Assembly (NCBI GenBank): GCA_963793245.1
Contig: CAWBZG010000005.1
Location: forward strand, 682,001 to 746,000
DNA: 64,000 nt
Direction of reading: 5' to 3'
Source of the DNA: CAXBBB01 sp963793245
Lineage (GTDB): Bacteria; Bacteroidota; Rhodothermia; Rhodothermales; BA12
Part shown: positions 56,692 through 64,000 of the stretch, one piece after another
Position numbering within the stretch: the stretch's first letter is position 1
Layout of the letters: every line of letters starts with the position of its first letter
The notes under the pieces: generated by a model
What the model was told of the DNA's origin: nothing
Database searches by the model: none
The model's input: the letters and a program-made list of their open reading frames with translations, nothing else
Made by a program: the position numbers and the translations under genes

Positions 56692-57390
56692 ATGCCCGAT
56701 CCGATTCTCCGACTGCGCGACGTGCGCAAGACCTATCGCACCGAAGCAGGCGATGTTCACGCGTTGGGTGGTGTCACCGCAAGCGTCGAGGCAGGCGCGT
56801 TCTGCGGCATTGTCGGACGCAGCGGAAGCGGCAAGAGCACCCTGCTCCACCTGCTCGCGGCGATGGACCGACCGACGAGCGGGACTGTTCTGGTCGATGG
56901 CGAAGATGTTGGGACGCTCAGCCGCAAGGGGCAGGCGCGGTTTCGGCGCGAGCGCGTCGGGATGATCTTTCAGCAGTTCAACCTGGTCGCGTCGATGCGG
57001 GCGCTCGAAAACGTCGAGTTGCCCCTGGTGCTGGCGGGCGTGGCGCCGGACGTCCGGAGGGCCAGAGCACTCGAATGCCTCGACTCGGTCGGCCTATCCG
57101 CGCGGGCGACGCACCGTCCTGCCGAACTCTCGGGCGGCGAGCAGCAGCGCGTAGCGATTGCGCGTGCGCTCGTCGGCGATCCTGCCGTCGTGCTGGCCGA
57201 TGAGCCGACAGGCAACCTCGACTCGCAGACCGCCGAGCAGATTGTCGACTTGCTCCATGCCCTCAACCGCGACCTGGGTAAGACCATCGTCGTCGTGACG
57301 CACCACTTCGCCGAGATCGAAGGTGTGGCGACGCAGCAGATCCGATTGCAAGACGGAATCCTCGCCGAACCCGAAGCGACGTATGTCTGA
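56692..57390 (+). CDS. LolD/MacB-type ABC transporter ATP-binding protein, no permease nearby
   Basis: A 232-residue ABC ATPase. Walker A is GRSGSGKSTLLHLL, the signature ELSGGEQQRVAIARAL, and Walker B VVLADEPTGNLDSQTAEQI with the SGSGKS variant and DEPTGNLD of the LolD/MacB/FtsE group. This group powers lipoprotein release or outward pumps. No membrane partner lies in the window, so its partner is probably encoded elsewhere. The start at 56692 is chosen because residue 5 begins the first strand; the open frame upstream is metH-antisense. Its end overlaps aroE by 8 bases. Confidence 0.92.
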   Translation: MPDPILRLRDVRKTYRTEAGDVHALGGVTASVEAGAFCGIVGRSGSGKSTLLHLLAAMDRPTSGTVLVDGEDVGTLSRKGQARFRRERVGMIFQQFNLVASMRALENVELPLVLAGVAPDVRRARALECLDSVGLSARATHRPAELSGGEQQRVAIARALVGDPAVVLADEPTGNLDSQTAEQIVDLLHALNRDLGKTIVVVTHHFAEIEGVATQQIRLQDGILAEPEATYV

Positions 57391-58222
57391 TGCGGCTCAG
57401 CAGCCGACCATCGGCGCGCATACCCGTCCCGTTGTGCTGCTCGGCCACCCGGTTGGACACAGCCGCTCGCCTCACTTGCACAATCCCGTCTTCGCACGCG
57501 CGGGCCTCGACCGAGTCTACCTCGCCTGCGACGTACCGCCTCACCGACTTGCCGACGCCGTCGCCGGACTGCGGGGGCTGAACGCGGCGGGTGCCAACGT
57601 CACGATTCCGCACAAGCAGGCTATTGTCGGTCTACTCGACGACCTGTCGGACGAAGCATATGCCTTGGGCGCCGTCAACACCATCACCAACAACGACGGG
57701 CGGCTCACGGGCCACAACACCGACGTAGGCGGTTTCCTCGACGGGCTGGCCGATCATGCTGAGCAACTGCGCGGACGTGCGATGCTGGTGTGGGGCGCGG
57801 GCGGAGCGGCATCGGCGGTCGTCTACGCGCTGCTGACGCTCCAACCGTCGCGGCTGACACTCGTCGCCCGCAGACCTGAGCAGGCACAGTCGCTGGCGGA
57901 CGCTATGGCGGCATACGACTCCGACGGCGCGCTGTACGTCGCTGACGCTGGCGAAGCAGACGGGCTAGCGCATCAGGCGGACCTGCTCGTCAACACCACA
58001 CCGCTGGGCATGACGGGAACGCTCGCCGATCGGACGCCCTGGCCTGCTGCTGACTTTCGAACTGGGCAGGTCGTCTACGATCTAGTCTACACGCCAGAGC
58101 AGACCCGTTTGCTGCGGGAAGCGGCTGCCAAGGGAGCGTTCCCGATTGGCGGAATGCCGATGCTGCGCGGGCAAGCAGCGCGCGCGTTTACGCTCTGGAC
58201 AGGGATCGACGCGACCTACTGA
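57383..58222 (+). CDS. aroE: Shikimate dehydrogenase
   Basis: A 279-residue NADP-dependent enzyme of aromatic amino-acid synthesis, reducing 3-dehydroshikimate. GHPVGHSRSPHLHNPVF holds the substrate Ser residues, NVTIPHK the catalytic Lys at 78, and GHNTDVGGF the catalytic Asp. The Rossmann part has GAGGAASAVVYALL (the GxGGxxxA motif). The start ATG at 57383 overlaps the ABC ATPase stop, so they are translated as one operon, though their roles look unrelated. Confidence 0.95.
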   Translation: MSDAAQQPTIGAHTRPVVLLGHPVGHSRSPHLHNPVFARAGLDRVYLACDVPPHRLADAVAGLRGLNAAGANVTIPHKQAIVGLLDDLSDEAYALGAVNTITNNDGRLTGHNTDVGGFLDGLADHAEQLRGRAMLVWGAGGAASAVVYALLTLQPSRLTLVARRPEQAQSLADAMAAYDSDGALYVADAGEADGLAHQADLLVNTTPLGMTGTLADRTPWPAADFRTGQVVYDLVYTPEQTRLLREAAAKGAFPIGGMPMLRGQAARAFTLWTGIDATY

Positions 58223-58366
58223 CGCGGATGTAAGTGAGAAGGATGTGTCTTCTTTTCTATTGGACCTACCAAACCCGTAACGGCTATCGGTCACCCTGGC
58301 GATCAGTGGAACAGCCTATATGTGCGACTGCGTAGTGCCGCACTACTTACCCTCCCACGCTTCCTA

Positions 58367-58816
58367 ATGGCTTCTCCTACTTCTGACTCCGACACGCCCG
58401 GTGGAAGCGCTGATGTATTGACGCGCCCATCGGTTCTCGTAGTGGAGGATAATCCCGACACGGGCCTGCTTCTCTGTACCCTGCTGGACGAGGTCGACCT
58501 CGATCCGGTGCTCGTTCACTCCTATGACGAAGCAATCAAACGCTCAGGCGAACGGAAATTCGACCTGCTGCTGCTAGACATCAACTTGGGAAGCTCGCGA
58601 ACCGGCGTCGAATTGCTGACCGAGTTACGCACGCATGAGGGATACGCCGACACGCCCGCCATCGCGTGTACGGCCAACGTGCTCTCCCGCGACACGCCGG
58701 ACTGGTTCTCTGAAGCCGGATTTACGGCCATGGTTGCCAAGCCGTTTTCCTTCGACCAATTGTTCGCGGTCATTAACGAGCAACTCGGACGCTCCGACGC
58801 ATCGGCCCAAGCGTGA
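58367..58816 (+). CDS. Single-domain response regulator
   Basis: A 149-residue receiver-only protein: VLVVEDNPDTG with the acidic pair (Glu27, Asp28), phospho-acceptor Asp71 in LLLLDINLGSS, Thr102 in CTANVL and Lys125 in VAKPFSF. All residues required for phosphorylation are present and no output domain follows, so it acts by protein contact like CheY/DivK. A ~20-residue disordered N-terminus precedes the fold. ATG at 58367 is chosen over 58322. The gene overlaps pgeF by 4 bases. Confidence 0.92.
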   Translation: MASPTSDSDTPGGSADVLTRPSVLVVEDNPDTGLLLCTLLDEVDLDPVLVHSYDEAIKRSGERKFDLLLLDINLGSSRTGVELLTELRTHEGYADTPAIACTANVLSRDTPDWFSEAGFTAMVAKPFSFDQLFAVINEQLGRSDASAQA

Positions 58817-59592
58817 CACGACCTGCTGACGTGACCTCGCCCAATTCACCTCTACTCGCCGACCTGATTCGCCCAACGGGTCTGAGCGCGTTTCCCAACG
58901 TCGCTGCTGCCTTCACCACTCGTGACGGAGGCGTCAGCCAGTCGCCCTTCGGCTCGCTCAACCTCGGATTCAGCACGGGGGATGCGCCCGACGCAGTAGA
59001 AGAGAACCGTGCGCGTGTGGCTCTCGCATTGGGGTTCACGCCCGACCAGATGGCGATTGCCGGACAGGTTCACGGCGATACGATCCGCTACGTCGAAGTT
59101 GGCGGCACCTACCCACGCTGCGACGGACTCATCACCGATCAGCCTGGCGTCCTGCTCTGCATGATGGCTGCCGATTGCGCGTCGGTCCTGCTGGCCGATG
59201 CCCACGCGGGCGTCGTCGGCGCGTGCCACAGCGGATGGCGCGGAACCGTCGCGCGCATCTCGGCTCAGACCGTTGGTGCAATGACGGAGCGGGGCGCTGA
59301 TCCTTCGCGCATCCACGCGTACGTCAGCCCATGCATCGGGATCGAACGCTTCGAAGTCGGCGAGGAAGTCGCCGCAGAGTTCGCAGACGAGTTCGTCGAC
59401 CGGACCACGTATGCCAAACCACACGTCGATCTCAAAGCCGCCATCCGCGCTCAGTTGGTCGAAGCGGGCGTGCCTATGTCGCAGATCCAAGTCGACATGC
59501 ACTGCACCCACACGCACGCCGACCGCTTCTTCTCCTACCGGCTGGAAAACGGCGAGACGGGACGCATGATGGGCGTAATCGGCCTGCGCTAG
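58813..59592 (+). CDS. pgeF: YfiH/PgeF family copper/zinc-dependent peptidoglycan-editing factor
   Basis: A 259-residue protein of the YfiH (COG1496) family. Metal-site landmarks: QVHGDTI (His), DGLITDQPGVLLCMMAADCA (Cys), CHSGWRGTVARI (His) and MHCTHTHADRFFSYR. Members have been shown to have oxidoreductase and purine nucleoside-related activity, and PgeF prevents mis-incorporation of serine into peptidoglycan in E. coli. The GTG start at 58813 overlaps the response regulator stop (GTGA). The stop overlaps the tsaE stop by 4 bases. Confidence 0.9.
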   Translation: MTRPADVTSPNSPLLADLIRPTGLSAFPNVAAAFTTRDGGVSQSPFGSLNLGFSTGDAPDAVEENRARVALALGFTPDQMAIAGQVHGDTIRYVEVGGTYPRCDGLITDQPGVLLCMMAADCASVLLADAHAGVVGACHSGWRGTVARISAQTVGAMTERGADPSRIHAYVSPCIGIERFEVGEEVAAEFADEFVDRTTYAKPHVDLKAAIRAQLVEAGVPMSQIQVDMHCTHTHADRFFSYRLENGETGRMMGVIGLR

Positions 59593-60032
59593 CGCTCGGG
59601 CGCGTGCTCGACCTGCTCGATCTGGCGCGATCCGTCGGGGCGATGCGTAAGCAGGAGACGAACGGTGTGCGGCGGCAGCAACGCTTCGATCCGGCTCGGC
59701 CACTCGACGATGCAGACGCCGTCGTCCCACAGTAACTCGTCGCCGCCGATGCGCCGAAAATCGTCCGGTCCGTCGAGCCGATAGGCGTCGATGTGGTGCA
59801 GCGGCGGATCGGTATCGTAGGTCTGGACGAGCGCGAACGTCGGGCTGCTGACGTGGTCGGCACTGCCGCCCATACCTGAGCAGATGCCGCGCGTGAGGTG
59901 GGTTTTCCCGGCGCCCAAGTCGCCATAGAGTGCGATTACGTCGCCCGGTTGCACTGCTTGTCCGATCTGCCTCCCGATGCGCTCGGTCTCGTCGGGCGAT
60001 GCGGAGGCGGTGGGGGACGAAACCAGAAGCAC
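59589..60032 (-). CDS. tsaE: tRNA threonylcarbamoyladenosine biosynthesis ATPase TsaE
   Basis: A 147-residue ATPase. Walker A GDLGAGKT at 37-44, the SSPTFALVQTYD strand and HIDAYRLDGPDDFRRIGGDE with the conserved acidic patch, then VEWPSRIEALLP (Glu-Trp-Pro). TsaE assists TsaB/TsaD in making t6A at position 37 of ANN-decoding tRNAs. Convergent with pgeF, their stops overlapping. Confidence 0.93.
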   Translation of the reverse strand: MLLVSSPTASASPDETERIGRQIGQAVQPGDVIALYGDLGAGKTHLTRGICSGMGGSADHVSSPTFALVQTYDTDPPLHHIDAYRLDGPDDFRRIGGDELLWDDGVCIVEWPSRIEALLPPHTVRLLLTHRPDGSRQIEQVEHAPER

Positions 60033-60070
60033 GGGCGCAGGAGAGATGCTGAACGGACCGAACCCCTACG

Positions 60071-60107
60071 CCAGCGGCCTGCTCCCCAAACGAGAGCAGG
60101 CCGCTGG
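60071..60107. terminator. 14-bp perfect stem-loop between tsaE and the NmrA-type gene
   Basis: Arms CCAGCGGCCTGCTC and GAGCAGGCCGCTGG pair perfectly with a 9-base loop. It is 22 bases past the stop of the minus-strand gene ending at 60129 and 39 bases upstream of tsaE. No T run is present, so it is a weak-confidence terminator. Confidence 0.6.
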
Positions 60108-60128
60108 TCGACGCCTTACGTCGAGAGA

Positions 60129-61010
60129 TTAGGAGGTCAACATAGGAGCGAACGTGCCGTGCGCCCAGGCTTCCAGACTCGTCGGTGTAGTACTCGAATC
60201 GGTGCGAGGGTCGGCGCTGTAGCCCGTCGATCCGATAGACGTGTAGAGGTCGATGAATCCCTGCTGCCAGTCGTCTGTCGCGCCCATTCCGGCGAACTGC
60301 TGGCGGAGCGCGTCGGGTGGCACCTGCTGGACGGCTACGTCGCGGCCCAGTGACTGAGCGAGAACTTCGGCAGCCTGCGTGTACGAATAGTCGCGCGCGC
60401 CATGCAGCGGGACGACCTCGACGCCGCTCCACTCCGTCGTCAGCAAATCGACGGCGACCTGAGCGATGTCGCCGGTCGCGATCATGCCGGTCGTCGTCGT
60501 AGGTGGCACGGGGAAGAAGATCGATCCGGCGTTTTGAATCGCTGGGATCTGCTGCTTGAAGTTCTCCATAAAGAACGTCGGACGCAGGTGGCGGACTGCG
60601 GCGCCTGTCGCGTCCAACAAGCCTTCGATGCGACCCAAGCCGCTCACCGGACCGTGCGCGTCGTGGTCGTGCGCGCCTTCGCTGGACACGTGGACGACGC
60701 GGGCGATGCCGTTGGCCTCGATCGCTCCGGCAGCCGAACGGCCCAACGATTCGTACCAGCCGATCAGCGACTCGGTCGTCCAATCGGGCGGGCTGATCCA
60801 CAGCAGGGCATCGGCACCTTGGGTCGCGTCTCGCACAAAGTCCGCGTCTTGCTGCTCCCCTTCGCGCGTCTCTACGGCGTCCCGAATGTCATCGGGCAAA
60901 CGCGCGGCGTCGCGGATCAGGAGGACCAGGTCGGTATGCCCGGCGTCGAGCAAGTGGCGGACGACTTGGGAGCCGATCTGTCCGGTGGGTGTGGTGAGTG
61001 CGATGCGCAT
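60129..61010 (-). CDS. NmrA-like NAD(P)-binding atypical SDR
   Basis: A 293-residue protein. MRIALTTPTGQIGSQVVRHL has the GxxGxxG of the extended NmrA-like Rossmann fold, and VVHVSSEGAHDHDAHG follows the strand expected for the active-site region, but the Tyr-xxx-Lys pair is not seen, as in NmrA redox sensors or NAD(P)H:quinone-type members. ATG at 61010 is chosen over 61100. It diverges from an AraC regulator at 61117; the intergenic 106 bases would hold both promoters. Confidence 0.9.
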   Translation of the reverse strand: MRIALTTPTGQIGSQVVRHLLDAGHTDLVLLIRDAARLPDDIRDAVETREGEQQDADFVRDATQGADALLWISPPDWTTESLIGWYESLGRSAAGAIEANGIARVVHVSSEGAHDHDAHGPVSGLGRIEGLLDATGAAVRHLRPTFFMENFKQQIPAIQNAGSIFFPVPPTTTTGMIATGDIAQVAVDLLTTEWSGVEVVPLHGARDYSYTQAAEVLAQSLGRDVAVQQVPPDALRQQFAGMGATDDWQQGFIDLYTSIGSTGYSADPRTDSSTTPTSLEAWAHGTFAPMLTS

Positions 61011-61116
61011 GGGCGTCGAAGTGTGAGTGAACCCGTAAGGTCGACAAATAACCTGGACGATCAGTATCCGACAGGCCGTATGTTTGTGCCGATCGTCCAC
61101 AACAATCCGTTTCCGC

Positions 61117-62040
61117 GTGATTTCCTACGATGCCCTCGACCGCGCCCTGGCAGCATTACAACCGCGCGGCGCGTTCCTCTATCGCAGCGAGTTGTCTGGC
61201 GATTGGGGACTCTCGGCGCCTCAAGGACCGGCGTCTTTCCACGTCGTCGAGTCGGGGAGTTGCCGGGTCGAGGTCGGCGGACATACTTCGCTGCTGAACG
61301 CCGGCGATCTGCTGGTGCTGCCCCACGGATCGGTCGTCGCGTTTCGCAGCGTGGAAGGCATCGCTGCGCCCTGGATCGACGATCTGATCGCTCAGTATCC
61401 ACCGGGAGCGGACCGTGTACTACGCATCGGCGACGGCGACGAGCCGACGCGGTTGGTCTGCGGCGAGTTGGACTTCGACGACACCCTCCCCCACCCCGTA
61501 CTGGCGGCGCTACCGTCGCACGTCATCACGCGGGGCGCAGGCGACGAATCACCGTGGCTATCGCATACGCTGAGTTTTTTGTCGTGCGAGGCACGGAGCA
61601 ACCGCCCCGGCTCGGCCACGGTGATGGGACATCTGGGCAGCATCCTCTTCGTCCAGGCGATCCGGTCGTACGCAGAATCGCGCGCCTGTTCTAACGACGG
61701 AGACGTGTCCTGGCTCGGCGCGCTGGGCGACGTGCACCTCGGCCCGGCTCTACGCGCCATCCTGACCACTCCCGAGCAGAGGTGGACCGTCGAGGATTTG
61801 GGACGCGAAGCCGGACTGGGCCGCTCTGCGTTTGCATCGCGCTTCCGTGATCGCGTCGGAGAAACGCCGATGCAGCACGTCACGCGATGGCGCGTCTATC
61901 ACGCCTCACGTCTGCTGCGTTCGGACCTGGGACTGGCCGAAATCGCCGAGCGCGTCGGCTACGAAAACGAGGCGGCGTTCGGGCGCGCGTTCAAACGCTG
62001 GACCGGCACGCCGCCGGGAGCGATGCGCCGCGCCGCCTAA
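61117..62040 (+). CDS. AraC family regulator with N-terminal cupin domain (AraC_binding_2/cupin_6)
   Basis: A protein of about 307 residues from GTG at 61117 (VISYDALDRALAALQPRG); a TTG at 61084 would add 11 residues. The first ~190 residues form the cupin_6 domain (GDWGLSAPQGPASFHVVESG, LLNAGDLLVLPHGS). The C-terminal ~100 residues contain two helix-turn-helix motifs (EDLGREAGLGRSAFASRFRD and GLAEIAERVGYENEAAFGRA). It diverges from the NmrA-like gene and probably controls it. Confidence 0.92.
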   Translation: MISYDALDRALAALQPRGAFLYRSELSGDWGLSAPQGPASFHVVESGSCRVEVGGHTSLLNAGDLLVLPHGSVVAFRSVEGIAAPWIDDLIAQYPPGADRVLRIGDGDEPTRLVCGELDFDDTLPHPVLAALPSHVITRGAGDESPWLSHTLSFLSCEARSNRPGSATVMGHLGSILFVQAIRSYAESRACSNDGDVSWLGALGDVHLGPALRAILTTPEQRWTVEDLGREAGLGRSAFASRFRDRVGETPMQHVTRWRVYHASRLLRSDLGLAEIAERVGYENEAAFGRAFKRWTGTPPGAMRRAA

Positions 62041-62042
62041 AC

Positions 62043-62082
62043 GCGCTCGCCCCGACAGACAGGCGTCCACCGGGGCGAGTGC
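62043..62082. terminator. Bidirectional stem-loop between the AraC gene and nhaA
   Basis: Arms GCGCTCGCCCCG and CGGGGCGAGTGC (one G-T pair) with a 16-base loop sit between the stops of two convergent genes, 3 and 17 bases away. Placement suits a shared terminator, though U tracts are short. Confidence 0.65.
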
Positions 62083-62098
62083 GAAATGGGCAACCTGT

Positions 62099-63400
62099 TT
62101 AGGTCGCTGCTACCGGCGCGACACCTGGAGCAGGCGAAGCGATGCGGAGCACCAAGTACCCGATCAGACCCATGCCGATCGAAGCGGCGAGGATACCGAT
62201 CTTCGCCTCGTCGACGTAGCCGGGCACTTCGGTGAACGCGAGGCTGGCGATGAACAGCGACATCGTAAAGCCGACGCCCGTCAGAATCGCGACGCCGAAG
62301 ATCTGGATCCAGCCCACACCAACAGGCAGGGCGGCAATTCCCGTCTTGACAGCAATCCACGACATCACCATGACGCCGATAGGCTTACCGACCATCAGGC
62401 CGAGGATGATGCCCATCGTGACAGGCGATCCCATGTCGATACCGCCGCCCAGCGCGACGCCTGCGTTGGCGAGCGCGAAGATGGGCAAGATGAGGTAGGC
62501 GACCCAACTGTGCAGCCCGTGCTCCATCGTATAGAGCATCGACTTGCCGTTGGCGAGCGTACGCATCGGGACGGTCATCGCGACCAGCACGCCCGCAATC
62601 GTTGCGTGGACGCCTGAGACCAGAAACGCATACCAGACGACCAAGCCGAGCAGCAGATAGGCGATGATGGGCAGGTCGATCTTGTTGCTCATCACCCACA
62701 GAATGGCGAGAACGGCCAGCCCGATCACCAGCGCGACCACGTTGAGCTTCGCGGTGTAAAAGAGCGCGATCACCATGACCGCACCCAGATCGTCGACGAT
62801 GGCGACGGCCGTCAGGAAGACCTTGAGCACGACCGGTGCCCTGCTTCCGACCAAAGCGATGATGCCCAGGGCGAACGCGATGTCGGTCGCCATGGGGATG
62901 CCCCATCCGTTGACCGAATACGCGATGTCGGTCAGTTGTTGTCCCACCATGCCGGCGGCTTCTGCTCCACCGATAGCGTTTGCTGCGGTGAAGTAGTAGA
63001 ACGCCGCGGGCACGAGCATACCGCCGATGGCGGCGAAGATGGCAAGGCTGGCCCTGCGCGGCTCGTTGAGTTCACCGGCGAGCACCTCGCGCTTGATCTC
63101 CAGGCCGACGAGAAAGAAGAACAGCGCCATCAGCCCGTCGTTGATCCACAGGATCATCGGCTTGACCTTCATCGCGCCCGTTCCGTCGTCCGACAGCGGA
63201 ATGGCGACTTTGAACCACGCGGCCTCCTTGTCGAGCGTGAACAGGCTGTTGTACGCTTCGGCCAGAGTAGGAATGTTGGCCCAGATGAGAGCGACAGCGG
63301 CGAAGGCCATCAGCAGAACGCCTGCGAATGCTTCGGTGCGAGCAAACTCGCGGAAAGCGCGGAAGCGGGTGTCGGGAGGGAGAGGTTGGCGAGAGGCCAT
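62099..63400 (-). CDS. nhaA: Na+/H+ antiporter NhaA
   Basis: A 433-residue antiporter with about 12 helices. The ion-binding segment is AIVDDLGAVMVIALFYTAKL (two Asp in tandem), and the pH-sensor/entry helix GMLVPAAFYYFTAANAIGG and TDIAFALGIIALVGS are clear. It exports Na+ in exchange for H+, consistent with a salty habitat. The N-terminal FREFARTEAFAGVLLMAFAA matches the family start. It stands alone. Confidence 0.96.
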   Translation of the reverse strand: MASRQPLPPDTRFRAFREFARTEAFAGVLLMAFAAVALIWANIPTLAEAYNSLFTLDKEAAWFKVAIPLSDDGTGAMKVKPMILWINDGLMALFFFLVGLEIKREVLAGELNEPRRASLAIFAAIGGMLVPAAFYYFTAANAIGGAEAAGMVGQQLTDIAYSVNGWGIPMATDIAFALGIIALVGSRAPVVLKVFLTAVAIVDDLGAVMVIALFYTAKLNVVALVIGLAVLAILWVMSNKIDLPIIAYLLLGLVVWYAFLVSGVHATIAGVLVAMTVPMRTLANGKSMLYTMEHGLHSWVAYLILPIFALANAGVALGGGIDMGSPVTMGIILGLMVGKPIGVMVMSWIAVKTGIAALPVGVGWIQIFGVAILTGVGFTMSLFIASLAFTEVPGYVDEAKIGILAASIGMGLIGYLVLRIASPAPGVAPVAAT

Positions 63401-63450
63401 GCAGAGGGAGAGGGTAAGCGGTTGCGGGCGCGGTGAAGAGGGAAACTAAG

Positions 63451-63489
63451 AGGCGCGCTGAAAACCGACACATCCGGTTCTCAGCGCCT
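63451..63489. terminator. Imperfect stem-loop between nhaA and the lipid kinase gene
   Basis: AGGCGCGCTGAAAACCG and CGGTTCTCAGCGCCT pair with one bulge. On the minus strand it lies 182 bases past the kinase stop and 50 bases before the nhaA start. The rest of the 63401-63671 gap shows nothing else that I can support. Confidence 0.4.
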
Positions 63490-63671
63490 GTGTTCTTCCA
63501 CCGGGTGGGGCGTCTGGATGTGGATCAGTCGGAGCGAGCGCATAGCATTCGAGAGTAGACCGGTTCTATCGACACGAATCGGGCAGAGTTCAGGATACGC
63601 TCAGGGTTAGCGACCGGAAGGACAAGTCCGTAACACTGCATGAAGCCGATTTCGCACGGCAACGCCGCTCT

Positions 63672-64000
63672 CTACTCGCCAGGACGCGCGTCCTTTTCGA
63701 CTGGAACGAGCACACGCAGCGCGTCGGGCAGCACACGCGCGTCAAGCGTAGCGGTGTCTCGGAGTTCTTCGCCATCGCACGCCGCATCCTGTGGCGGATC
63801 GGACGTAACGCGCACCGACTGCCCCGGATAGAGGCGCAGACGCTCGCTCTGCTCGGCGTGAAAACCGTTGCCCTTGAAGAAGCTGACGATCGCACTCCAC
63901 AACAGCGCGAACATCAGGCCGATGCCCATCCGCCGTATGACGACAGCCGTCAACTTGCCGTCGTCAATGGCGACGCTGGGTAACAGGTCGAGGCCGCGCA
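63672..64000 (-). CDS. Diacylglycerol kinase (lipid kinase YegS/BmrU type), 5' end outside the window
   Basis: This is the C-terminal part of a lipid kinase, open to the right edge of the window; the TTG-initiated frame at 63953 is internal. The visible segment has AIDDGKLTAVVIRRMGIGLM (matching DDGxLDxxVI of the DAGK accessory domain), then CDGEELRDTATLDARVLPDA with the DGE motif and LRVLVPVEK, the usual closing strand. These enzymes phosphorylate diacylglycerol or related lipids. The catalytic GGDGT motif lies outside the window. Confidence 0.85.
   Translation of the reverse strand, partial: RGLDLLPSVAIDDGKLTAVVIRRMGIGLMFALLWSAIVSFFKGNGFHAEQSERLRLYPGQSVRVTSDPPQDAACDGEELRDTATLDARVLPDALRVLVPVEKDARPGE

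Overview
The window is GC-rich, densely packed bacterial chromosome with no rRNA, tRNA, phage or transposase gene that I could recognise. Its gene content points to the Rhodothermota/Bacteroidota side of the tree (a Salinibacter- or Rhodothermus-like marine or halophilic lineage). The indicators are two SusC/CirA-type TonB-dependent receptors, a HmuY-type lipoprotein, a type IX secretion C-terminal sorting domain, a DUF6702 / M1 peptidase / HupE-UreJ cluster, and many secreted peptidases with classical signal peptides. The taxonomic call is inference from gene content, not from a marker tree.

Layout. 0-6.3 kb: a TonB receptor cut by the left edge, DUF6702, a frameshifted M1 aminopeptidase, HupE/UreJ and a CxxC metal-binding protein. 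6.3-8.2 kb: a PIN toxin/antitoxin module bracketed by two copies of the 3' end of a RuvC-like gene, then a degenerate AAA+ protein. 8.3-15.2 kb: an S41 protease, a frameshifted esterase, a LytTR pseudo-receiver regulator and a heme-uptake pair (HmuR-like receptor plus HmuY-like lipoprotein). 15.2-25.7 kb: a membrane protein, a frameshifted T9SS cargo protein, an M28 peptidase, DUF1990, a lipase and valS. 25.9-27.8 kb: a compositionally different patch with what looks like two tandem decayed lipoprotein paralogues. 27.8-34 kb: small secreted proteins, a four-domain META/MliC lipoprotein, a stress protein, a DMT exporter and a divergent Lrp / Cys-Met lyase pair. 34-40.4 kb: a three-gene operon (TolC-like channel, PilZ-like/HlyD fusion protein, GT2 synthase fused to a beta-helix) that looks like a compact exopolysaccharide synthesis and secretion machine. 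40.5-42.7 kb: tig-clpP. 43-51 kb: a peptidase-MA/TolB/beta-barrel giant, a GT1 glycosyltransferase, a NatAB-like ABC exporter and a tandem universal stress protein. 51-64 kb: an autoregulated-looking Fic protein, metH, an orphan LolD-like ATPase, aroE, a single-domain response regulator, pgeF, tsaE, a divergent NmrA/AraC pair, nhaA, and a diacylglycerol kinase cut by the right edge.

Two features cut across regions. First, at least seven frame breaks interrupt otherwise well-conserved proteins (M1 peptidase, esterase, T9SS cargo twice, a secreted hypothetical, the HlyD-like protein twice). Five are +1 and two are -1, with no shared slippery site, so residual assembly indels are the simplest explanation. 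Second, two families of short intergenic palindromes occur, each seen at two loci. The most interesting candidate system is the TolC / HlyD / GT2-beta-helix operon; the most interesting piece of genome dynamics is the toxin/antitoxin module that carries or creates a duplicate gene end.
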